From contig CBDDCH010000002.1 in NCBI GenBank assembly GCA_965226215.1, positions 1,798,001 to 1,862,000 on the forward strand: DNA of 64,000 nt. Direction: 5' to 3'. The notes under the pieces are model-generated. The model saw nothing but the letters and a program-made list of their open reading frames with translations. It was not told the DNA's origin and did not search any database. The stretch comes from G963668345 sp965226215. GTDB lineage: Bacteria > Acidobacteriota > Terriglobia > Bryobacterales > UBA6623. Position 1 is the first letter of the stretch. Every line of letters starts with the position of its first letter. The translations under genes and the position numbers were made by a program. This document shows positions 38,454 to 45,945 of the stretch, in pieces.

Positions 38454-38877
38454 CCCGCCAGATCGTCGTACTAATACCTTGGTTTCCGAGCCGGCTAAGA
38501 AAATGTACCTTCCGTGTCATGTGTTTTCCTTACCTCTTGCTTCAAGCTGAGACAGATAGGCCTACAGGCCGCGGAAACGAGTCCCCTCAGCCGCGAGCCG
38601 GCTCGGCGGACTCAGCCAAGGAGCAGAAATGGGAATATGTCATCGTCATATTTGGTCTGTTGCAGGCAGCTTCTTAGTCCTCTTTGCCGTTTTTTCGAAC
38701 ATTACGTCCTTACAGGCCGAAGAACCTCTGGCGGAGACCTTCGGGCTGGAAAGTGAGCCGCTCTACACCTCTTCGAACCCGAGGTATATATCGTCTCGTC
38801 CGACCGATCACCCAGGGAAGCAAAAACGATGGAAGAAGGCGTGGATCGCCTCCTGGATCGCCTTCGCGGCTGTCAAC

Positions 38878-40338
38878 CCGCATTTCCAATTTGATTCAGA
38901 CCTCTCGACCTTCCGGCGGCCTTGAGCGTCTTTATTCATGGGGGCTAGAGCCCGATGAGGACGCCATGGAGGCCAACACCCAATGGGTGAAAAACAAACC
39001 AAGCCATTCCAGCTAAGTTTCAACGGCTCGTTGAAAGTCGATTTCCAGGGATCGCACGTCACTTCCGACGGTGGCTTGATCCTGGTTCGGGAGTTGGACG
39101 AGCGACTCGGACTCGGGAAACTGATCGGCGAGCATCTCACCGACTCCCGGCAAGGCACAAACAAGCAGTTCACGTTCGCTGATCTGTTGCGGCAGTCGGT
39201 CTACAGCCGCTTGGCAGGCTACGAGGACGTCAACGACGCCGTCCGAGTGTCGGCTGACCCGACGTTTCGCTTGATCGGCTCGCAGAAGATCTGGGATCGC
39301 GGTGCGGCCTTGACCTCGACGCTGCACGGCTTCGAGACGGAGATGCTGGCGAGCGAAGAGAACCTGCTGGGGCTGATGGCGCTGAACCGAGAGCTGGTCG
39401 GGCAAGCGGAGGCGTTCGACGACTCCGAGCGGGTCGTTCTGGACATGGACTCCACCGAGAGTCCGGTCCATGGCCAACAGGAAGGCAGTGCCTACAACGG
39501 ACACTTCGAGTCGGTCTGCTACCACCCGTTGCTTTTGTTCAACGGTCATGGTGATTGCCTCGCTGCCAAGCTGCGTCCCGGCAACGTGCACAGCGCCGAG
39601 GACTGGGATGAGCTATTGTTGCCGGAGATCGAGCGCCAACTGGCCGAAGGCAAACAGGTCACCTTTCGCGCCGATGCCGCCTTCGCCAAGCCCGAGATCT
39701 ACGAAGCACTGGAGGAGCGCGGCGCGGACTACGCGATCCGCATTCCGGCCAATAAGAGCCTGGAGCTGGAGATCGAAGACATCCTGTTTCGTCCGCCGGG
39801 GAGGCCCGGCCGCAAGCCGCTAGTGCGCTACAAGAGCTTTCGCTATCAGGCGGAGAGCTGGAAGGGGCCCAGACGAGTTGTCGCCAAGGTCGAGCACCAC
39901 CAGGGCGAGCTATTCGCGCGCGTCGGTTTTATCGTGACGAACATGAGCTTGCCAAGCCGGTCGGTGGTGCGTTTCTACAACAAGCGCGGCACGGCGGAGC
40001 AGTGGATCAAAGAAGGTAAGCAAGCGACGCACTGGACGCGGCTGTCGTGCCATCGCTTCCGGGCGAACGAGGTGCGCTTGCAGCTCAGCGTGCTGGCCTA
40101 TAACCTGGGCAACTTGTGGCGGCGGCTGGGGCTGCCGCAACGGATCAAGAGCTGGTCGCTGACGAGCTTGCAGCACCGGCTGATGAAGACGGGCGGACGG
40201 CTAATTAAACACGCGCGGTATTACTGGCTCTTGTTCGCGGAGGGACATCTGAACCGGCGCCTGTTTGGCGACATGCTGCGGAGGATCTGGGCGCTGCCTG
40301 TGCCGGGCGGGTAGCACGCGACTTGCCGAATGCGAAAC
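38878..40338 (+). mobile_element. IS1380-family insertion sequence
   Basis: The left end is at the gene junction (CCCGCATTTCCAATT...), and the right end is placed near 40338 from a weak inverted match (TTTCGCATTCGGCAAGT). The right edge does not meet the disrupted gene; about 780 bp of foreign sequence with two gene fragments lies between. The right boundary is therefore approximate. Confidence 0.75.
38983..40314 (+). CDS. IS1380-family transposase
   Basis: The 443-residue transposase starts at ATG 38983 (MGEKQTKPFQLSFNGSLKVD). The catalytic acidic residues are visible in VVLDMDSTESPVHG, VTFRADAAFA and YNKRGTAEQWIKEGKQA (the YREK-like third motif). The C-terminal helices (NEVRLQLSVLAYNLGNLWRR) are typical of the family. 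The frame is intact. Confidence 0.94.
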   Translation: MGEKQTKPFQLSFNGSLKVDFQGSHVTSDGGLILVRELDERLGLGKLIGEHLTDSRQGTNKQFTFADLLRQSVYSRLAGYEDVNDAVRVSADPTFRLIGSQKIWDRGAALTSTLHGFETEMLASEENLLGLMALNRELVGQAEAFDDSERVVLDMDSTESPVHGQQEGSAYNGHFESVCYHPLLLFNGHGDCLAAKLRPGNVHSAEDWDELLLPEIERQLAEGKQVTFRADAAFAKPEIYEALEERGADYAIRIPANKSLELEIEDILFRPPGRPGRKPLVRYKSFRYQAESWKGPRRVVAKVEHHQGELFARVGFIVTNMSLPSRSVVRFYNKRGTAEQWIKEGKQATHWTRLSCHRFRANEVRLQLSVLAYNLGNLWRRLGLPQRIKSWSLTSLQHRLMKTGGRLIKHARYYWLLFAEGHLNRRLFGDMLRRIWALPVPGG

Positions 40339-40514
40339 CTGAGTACTGAGGACGGAAGCTCGGAAGGGTGTCTGCGAAATTGACTTCGCAGCGGCGGATC
40401 AGCCCCCATGAGGGGCAAGAAGGGGGCTCGATCGGTCCCGCCTCAGCCGCCGCCTCTTTCGGGTGGAGAAATGGTTGCGCTTCGCCGGGTGAGGGTGTAG
40501 ACTCGTGCCGTCAG

Positions 40515-40820
40515 AGGAGCCAAATCGGAAATCCTGGCTTAGACGGCATTTTCTCTTTCTCCATCTTGCCTCTGCGGATGGCCTCCTTTGCTGGACTGGG
40601 AGCGCTGAGTGTGGCGTGCTGTTACTTGCTCTACGCGCTATACGCTCGATTAGTGCTTAACGAATCACCCGCGGGCTTCACCGCGTTGATCTTCTTCATT
40701 GTGTTTCTCTCCGGCGTGCAGATGCTGTTTCTGGGCTTGATTGGTGAATATCTCGGCAGAATCTACGAAGAGACCAAACGCCGGCCGCTGTACATCGTAA
40801 GTCGAATCGTCGGGAGATAG
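40515..40820 (+). pseudogene. C-terminal fragment of a GT2 glycosyltransferase
   Basis: An open frame from about 40515 to TAG at 40820 encodes GLDGIFSFSILPLRMASFAG and then two membrane helices and FLGLIGEYLGRIYEETKRRP, ending YIVSRIVGR. This is the C-terminal membrane part of GtrB/DPM-like transferases. The whole catalytic domain is missing. It was carried in with the IS1380 segment from another locus. Confidence 0.8.
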
Positions 40821-40822
40821 CG

Positions 40823-41116
40823 GTGGATCCCGCTTATGTCGTAAAATACGCCGAACTCTATCGCCGCCATTGGTGGTGGAGATCCCGCGAAAAGCTGACT
40901 CTCAAATGGCTGGAACAGTTGAAACCCGAAAGCGGTTTCGGGCTCATCCTCGATGTTGGCTCGGGCTCGGGATTATTTCTTGAAGCCTTGTCACGTTTTG
41001 GCCAACCGGAGGGCGTTGAGGCGGATGGCGCCTGGGCGAAGCATCCGACTCCGGGGGCGGGTCGGGTGCACTACCGGCCGTTCGATGCGACGTTTCGGCC
41101 AAATCGGCGATACGGG
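40823..41116 (+). pseudogene. N-terminal fragment of a SAM-dependent methyltransferase
   Basis: The frame starts GTG 40823, 2 bp after the glycosyltransferase stop, with MDPAYVVKYAELYRRHWWWR and the SAM-binding loop LILDVGSGSGLFLEAL. It breaks off at RPFDATFRPNRRYG, where the disrupted membrane protein resumes in frame, so a fused 201-residue frame reaches 41428. The GT2-methyltransferase pair is typical of polysaccharide loci and shows where the foreign DNA came from. Confidence 0.82.
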
Positions 41117-41448
41117 GTCAACTTCCTGGATGCTCACTCCTCGGCCGGAAAGCGGGAGTTGAACCCGCTTCTGAGCAATAGCCAGGGCAGGTTCAGTGCT
41201 CGCAAGGCCGCGCTGATCAAATCAGCCGTAGGGGGAGGCTTTTTTGCTGTCCAGTGGTGGATGGCCAGGAAGAACCGCGACGCTGACTACTACAGGACGT
41301 TCACGATTGCCAATAGCGCCATGACGGCTGGTCTGGGGACGGTGGCGGTCCATAACTACGGGGTGCCAAGAGCGGAAGCGGACCTGACCTCGACCACGGG
41401 CCAATATCTCCAGCGGTTGCCGCAATAGCCTTGAGCAACACCGGCTGC

Positions 41449-41566
41449 GGCCAGTAGGCACACCATACGGTGCCCCTCCATTTCCAGGCACAACAGATCG
41501 GTAGGGGCACAGCGTGATGTGCCCGCCAGCACTCGCCCGAAACGTGAGTGTACTTATGAAATGGGT
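41449..41566. repeat. Dispersed repeat, second copy
   Basis: This is an imperfect copy of 37914-38030 with GGTGCCCCTCCATTTCCAGG, TAGGGGCACAGCGTGATGTG and ACTCGCCCGAAACGTGAGTG. The left arm of the CTAGCCCGC palindrome follows at 41571. Nothing else is recognised up to 41703. Confidence 0.7.
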
Positions 41567-41703
41567 TACTTAGCCCGCATTTCTTGCCGACGTGAAATCG
41601 TATCTCGCTCATCAGCCGGGAGGTTGCTGCCGCAACGAATGAGTTTTTCAGCAGCCTCTAATCAATTTGAGTATTTATGAATTGTTTGTACTAGAGAGAT
41701 CTT

Positions 41704-42339
41704 TTAGTTCTTGTCATCTTCGAATTTTATGTGCCAATGCGTGCCATCACAAAAGGGTTTGTTCTTGGAGCCGCCGCAACGGCACATGGTGAAATGTTCT
41801 TGTGATGTACCTTCAAGGCGTATGGTATCCGAGAGGTCCGGTCCGCCGGACACAACATAGGGACCGTTTGGCGCGACAAAGATGGTCGGCTCACCATCCC
41901 GGTCGCGGTGTTCGACATCATCGACCGAGTAACTCAGAGCTCCTGACGGGCACTTTTGAATCGTCGCGATGATCTCATCAGCACTCGTAGCGTCTGGATC
42001 AATCCACGGCTCTTCTTTCAAACGGAAAACCGAAGGGAGGCCATCGGTGCAACGGCCAGCGTGAGCGCAAATGCCCCGGTTGTCGTGAATCGTGATTGTC
42101 TTACCCTGGTAGTTCTCCCTCTTATCTTCAACGCGCCCTTCAAGTTTGGCGGATGAGAATCCAATTTTTGCGTGTGTCCCATCGCAAAACGGCTTGTTAG
42201 CCGACCCTCCGCATCGACAGAGGGCCATCGTCTCCTTGGTTTCTATCGGCCTCTTTTGATTGGCGAAATTCTTGAGATCTTTCACCAAATAGGGACCGTT
42301 TGGGGTTGGTGTAATGCCTGGCTTCTTGTCTGAGTTCAT
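41704..42339 (-). CDS. Double CDGSH iron-sulfur protein with ferredoxin-like insert
   Basis: The 211-residue protein has two CDGSH motifs, CRCGGSANKPFCDGTH (about 41-56) and CRCGGSKNKPFCDGTH (about 186-201), each a three-Cys one-His [2Fe-2S] site. Between them is a divergent mono-cluster domain with CAHAGRC and CPSGALSYSV. Proteins of this layout are small cytoplasmic redox or iron-sulfur carriers of uncertain role. The gene is monocistronic. Confidence 0.9.
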   Translation of the reverse strand: MNSDKKPGITPTPNGPYLVKDLKNFANQKRPIETKETMALCRCGGSANKPFCDGTHAKIGFSSAKLEGRVEDKRENYQGKTITIHDNRGICAHAGRCTDGLPSVFRLKEEPWIDPDATSADEIIATIQKCPSGALSYSVDDVEHRDRDGEPTIFVAPNGPYVVSGGPDLSDTIRLEGTSQEHFTMCRCGGSKNKPFCDGTHWHIKFEDDKN

Positions 42340-42414
42340 GTAAATTTCCTTTCCTCGGAGGATTCCATATTGTGGAGCGGACCCACGAGCTGCCCGGCGC
42401 CTTGAGACCCGGCG

Positions 42415-43335
42415 CTACAACGGCGGATACCACATCCGTCCTTGGCGATCCGTGCGCGCGCGAAACAGATGCCCCTCCGTACTGGTGACGTAAAGCGTCT
42501 TGAGGTCGTCGTCACCGAAGGTGCAGTTGGTAGGACGTTGGGCGTCTACGGGGTGTGTCTCTAACACTTCGCCCCGCGGCGAGAAGACGTAGATCATCGG
42601 TCCGGGGCCCCCGTGTTCCCAGCCCGTGGTCGCGACGATGTTGCCATTCGTGTCGAGGCACATTCCGTCGACGCCCCGGTTTTCGCCAAAATCATGCAGC
42701 ACCGATGTCTCCCCTAAGGTTGCATCTTCCTTCACCGGGTAGGCTCGGAGCTGGCGCTTTTCGTCGGTCCGCCGCCCCGATTGAGCGACGTACAGAGTCT
42801 TGTAGTCGAGTGAAAACAGGATTCCATTCGGCCGTGTTGTGTCGAAGGTGACGCGCTGAATCGACCACTTCCCATCGCTTGTCGGATCTAGGCGGTACAC
42901 CGAGTCGTGGTCGAGTTCCTTATGGCTGAAGTCTTCGCTCCAGGGGCCGGCAGCCCCTTCGTAGAATGGGTCAGTGAACCAGACACGGCCTTGCGGATCA
43001 ATCGCTAAGTCGTTGGGAATGTTGAAACGCTTATCCTCGAACCTATCAGCCAGCACGGTCGCACTCCCGTCGGCTTCATAACGAACGACGCGCCTGGCAT
43101 CTCCTTCGCAAGCGTAGACACGCCCTTCAGGGTCGAACATCAGGCCGTTGGCGCAGTTCGTTCCCTCGCGGTAGACCTCTGACGATCCCGACCGAGGATC
43201 GAACTTCATAACGCGGCTGCTCGGGATGTGGGTGAAGAGTAATCCGTTGCCGTCCCAAGCCGGGCCCTCGGTAACTCCACCGTAGGGACCGTCCACAAGT
43301 TCAAGTCGCCAACTCATCAAGTCACCTCCCGGCAT
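42415..43335 (-). CDS. SMP-30/gluconolactonase-family hydrolase
   Basis: The 300-306-residue beta-propeller has the family start LVDGPYGGVTEGPAWDGNGL with the metal-binding Glu, IPNDLAIDPQGRVWFTDPFY (metal Asn/Asp), TRPNGILFSLDYKTLYVAQS and ENRGVDGMCLDTNGNIVA. These enzymes hydrolyse sugar lactones or related esters. ATG at 43317 (MSWRLEL) is a possible internal start. It is divergent from the FAD oxidoreductase at 43595, which suggests joint involvement in sugar oxidation: the oxidase would make a lactone and this protein would open it. That link is inference. Confidence 0.88.
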   Translation of the reverse strand: MPGGDLMSWRLELVDGPYGGVTEGPAWDGNGLLFTHIPSSRVMKFDPRSGSSEVYREGTNCANGLMFDPEGRVYACEGDARRVVRYEADGSATVLADRFEDKRFNIPNDLAIDPQGRVWFTDPFYEGAAGPWSEDFSHKELDHDSVYRLDPTSDGKWSIQRVTFDTTRPNGILFSLDYKTLYVAQSGRRTDEKRQLRAYPVKEDATLGETSVLHDFGENRGVDGMCLDTNGNIVATTGWEHGGPGPMIYVFSPRGEVLETHPVDAQRPTNCTFGDDDLKTLYVTSTEGHLFRARTDRQGRMWYPPL

Positions 43336-43594
43336 GAAAGTCCTCTTCCCCGGCTGACACGTAGTTCGAAGACCACACGACCGCTCGCCCTATTGTAGGC
43401 CCTCCGGAGGCGACTCTCCACCCGGACTGCCGGCTGAGCCCGTGTTGTATGTCATCAAAATAAATGACAGGTCTCCCGGGTGACATTCTGCGCCCCGCTG
43501 GAATGGTCCTCGGAGACTCCAGTCGTTGCTGTTGACTAGCCGGCTTGGTCCTTGTCGTGTAAGTGTGATAAACAAGCAATGTTGAGAGGAAGGC
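43336..43594. other. Divergent promoter region
   Basis: These 259 bp lie between two divergent genes and should hold both promoters. No clear -35/-10 pair or operator palindrome was found by eye. Confidence 0.4.
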
Positions 43595-44977
43595 ATGGCT
43601 GAAATGACCGTAGAAGAGCTCAAGAACCGCCTGCGTGGCGAGATTATCCAGCTCGGCGACGATGGCTATGACGACGCGCGGAAGGTCTACAACGCGATGA
43701 TCGATCGCCGACCTGCCTTGATTGCGTGTTGCGCGGACGCGGCGGATGTGATTGCCGCCGTCAATTTCGGGCGGGAGAACGATATGCTGACCGCCATTCG
43801 AGGCGGTGGCCACAACGGCGGAGGCCTTGGGATATGCGATGACGGGCTGGTCATCGATCTCTCGGGGATCAAATACACCAGGGTTAACCCTGAGGCGAGG
43901 ACCGTCCGGGTGGGCGGCGGTTGCACCTGGGCCGATGTCGACCATGCCACGCACGCTTTCGGGTTGGCCACACCTACCGGTATTATTTCGACGACCGGTG
44001 TCGGCGGGCTCACCCTGGGAGGCGGGATCGGCCATCTAACGCGGAAGTGCGGTCTTACGATCGATAATCTGCTGGCCGCCGATCTCGTGCTTGCCGATGG
44101 GAGTTTCGTGACCGCCAGTGCCGACGAAAACGAAGACCTCTACTGGGCTATTCGCGGCGGCGGGGGCAACTTCGGCGTGGTGACCTCTTTCCTATTTCGC
44201 TCGCACCCGATTAGCACCGTCTATGCCGGCCCCATGCTTTGGGAGCTCGAGCAGGCAACCGAAGTGATGCAGTGGTACAGGGAGTTTTCTCCCAGCGCGC
44301 CGGAAGATGTCAACGGCTTCTTTGCGTTCTTGACGGTGCCGCCCGGCCCGCCGTTCCCTGAACATCTACACAACAGGAAGATGTGCGGAGTCGTTTGGTG
44401 CTTCACCGGCCCCCTCGACCAAGCAGAAGAAGTGTTCAAGCCGATTCGGAGTTTCGGGCCGCCTGCCCTCGATTTAGTAGGGCCGATGCCATATCCTATG
44501 CTCCAGAGTATGTTCGATGGACTGTACCCGCCGGGCCACCAGTGGTACTGGCGGGCAGACTTCGTCAACGAATTGAGCGATGAGGCGATTGCGCTCCACG
44601 TCAAGTACGGTTCCGAGATGCCGACCATGCAGTCATCGATGCACATGTATCCGATCAACGGAGCTGCCCACAGGGTCGGCAACGACGAGACTGCTTGGGC
44701 CTATCGTGATGCGAATTGGGCGGAGGTGATCGTCGGCGTCGACCCCGATCCGGCGAATAATGACCGCATCATCTCGTGGACCAAAGACTATTGGGATGCG
44801 CTGCATCCCTACTCGGCCGGCGGGGCGTACGTGAACTTCATGATGGACGAGGGACAAGAACGGGTCCAGGCAACCTACGGTGACAACTACGAGCGCCTGG
44901 TCGCTATCAAGAACAAGTACGACCCGACGAACCTGTTCCGGGTGAATCAGAACATCCGGCCCAAGGGCGGAGACTGA
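43595..44977 (+). CDS. FAD-binding oxidoreductase, berberine-bridge/GOOX type
   Basis: The 460-residue protein starts at ATG 43595. The FAD domain shows AIRGGGHNGGGLGICDDGLV, where the His in GGHN normally forms the covalent flavin link, and TGVGGLTLGGGIGHLTRKCG. The second covalent Cys of bicovalent members is replaced at the expected site (LTIDNLLAADLV), so a single linkage is likely. The BBE C-terminus is present (YGDNYERLVAIKNKYDPTNL, then FRVNQNI). The family oxidises sugars or alcohols with oxygen. No signal peptide is seen. Confidence 0.9.
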   Translation: MAEMTVEELKNRLRGEIIQLGDDGYDDARKVYNAMIDRRPALIACCADAADVIAAVNFGRENDMLTAIRGGGHNGGGLGICDDGLVIDLSGIKYTRVNPEARTVRVGGGCTWADVDHATHAFGLATPTGIISTTGVGGLTLGGGIGHLTRKCGLTIDNLLAADLVLADGSFVTASADENEDLYWAIRGGGGNFGVVTSFLFRSHPISTVYAGPMLWELEQATEVMQWYREFSPSAPEDVNGFFAFLTVPPGPPFPEHLHNRKMCGVVWCFTGPLDQAEEVFKPIRSFGPPALDLVGPMPYPMLQSMFDGLYPPGHQWYWRADFVNELSDEAIALHVKYGSEMPTMQSSMHMYPINGAAHRVGNDETAWAYRDANWAEVIVGVDPDPANNDRIISWTKDYWDALHPYSAGGAYVNFMMDEGQERVQATYGDNYERLVAIKNKYDPTNLFRVNQNIRPKGGD

Positions 44978-45026
44978 CAGTTAATGTCGTAGGGGCACGA
45001 AATGTAGTGCCCGGCGCGGCTAGGTT

Positions 45027-45689
45027 TCAGGCAACCTCGCCAGCCAGGAAGCTCGGTAACTGAGCGACGTTTTCGAGAAACGCCAGCAGCGAGTAGCCGC
45101 CGAATTCGTCCCGACTTGTCACGCCCGAGAGAACGGCCAAGAACGGAACCCCCGCCCGGCGTGCTGTTTCGGCGTCGGTCAGGTTGTCGCCGACGTAGAG
45201 CGTGTAGCCGGCCTCAGCGCCAAGCTGACTGATCGCAAGCAGCAACCCCTGCGGGTCCGGTTTGAATTGCTTTACGTCATCGCCACCGATGATTGCGTCG
45301 AACTTGCCGAGTAGATTCTCTCGCCTCAGCACAGCTTGAATCGGGGAATGAAACTTTGTCGAGACAATGCCGAGGTTCAGTCCGCGATTCTTTAGGGCTT
45401 CGATCGCGGTCTCTACTCCAGGGAGCAGCGTTGTCCAGTCGACCATCACGTGCACAGATTTGGCGCGCCACAGGCGGCGAAACTCGTCCGCCCTGTTGCG
45501 ATACTCCTCTCCGGCCAGGCGAACAAGAGTATCAGGAAGCGACAACCCGATCGTTCTTCGGATCGCACGGTCGGAGGAGGGAGGCAACCCCATGCCCGTG
45601 AGAGCCGCGTTCGCACACTCGACGACAGCGCGCGAGGAGTCAGCCAGGGTGTAGTCGAAATCGAAAATGACGGCTTGAAAGTCTTCCAC
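45027..45689 (-). CDS. HAD-superfamily phosphatase, phosphoglycolate phosphatase-like
   Basis: The 220-residue protein has motif I FDFDYTLADSS (nucleophile Asp), motif II IVSTKFHS, the motif III Lys region and motif IV YVGDNLTDAETARRAG. The four-helix cap between motifs I and II has the size of the PGP/PpaX subgroup. It hydrolyses a small phosphorylated metabolite in the cytoplasm; the substrate cannot be told from the sequence. Intact and monocistronic. Confidence 0.88.
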   Translation of the reverse strand: MEDFQAVIFDFDYTLADSSRAVVECANAALTGMGLPPSSDRAIRRTIGLSLPDTLVRLAGEEYRNRADEFRRLWRAKSVHVMVDWTTLLPGVETAIEALKNRGLNLGIVSTKFHSPIQAVLRRENLLGKFDAIIGGDDVKQFKPDPQGLLLAISQLGAEAGYTLYVGDNLTDAETARRAGVPFLAVLSGVTSRDEFGGYSLLAFLENVAQLPSFLAGEVA

Positions 45690-45756
45690 TCTAGGTATTC
45701 TTACCGCGCGTTTTCAAACCGGTGTTGGCCCTGGACGGTGGTACAGACTTCCGCCT

Positions 45757-45945
45757 AGTAGACTGTCCCAGACAAGACTTTCTGATCATCCTGACGACAT
45801 GTCTCGTTGGTGCGCGGGCCCGCTTGCTGGGCGGTGGGATGCCGGCAAGAATGCCGGCACAGCACGCTGAAAGCGTGCGCCACGTCGCTTTCGAGCCAGA
45901 CATTTCCGAACCGACAGCGAACTCGTCTCCAGGACAGTCCACTAT
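45757..45945. repeat. Candidate MITE-like element
   Basis: Imperfect inverted ends TAGTAGACTGTCCCAGAC (left) and AATAGTGGACTGTCCTGGAG (right, inverted) enclose about 185 bp without coding content. The right end overlaps the stop of the amidohydrolase fusion by a few bases. Only one copy is seen in this window, so the call is tentative. Confidence 0.45.

Larger units (their letters stand above)
38629..41428 (+). pseudogene. Small membrane protein gene split by an IS1380-led segment
   Basis: The first part (38629-38877) starts MGICHRHIWSVAGSFLVLFA, a signal or anchor helix, and ends KKAWIASWIAFAAVN. The second part (41117-41428) resumes FLDAHSSAGKRELNPLLSNS and continues with two membrane helices (AVGGGFFAVQWWMARK, AMTAGLGTVAVHNYG). 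The hexamer GTCAAC occurs at both joints (38872-38877 and 41117-41122), and joining across it gives one continuous frame of about 187 residues. I recognise it as a small hypothetical membrane protein of a type I have seen in Acidobacteriota; function unknown. Confidence 0.75.

Noticed and set aside
41704..44977. Biosynthetic gene cluster around the FAD oxidoreductase
   Set aside because: Neighbours are monocistronic, on mixed strands and lack any core scaffold enzyme.
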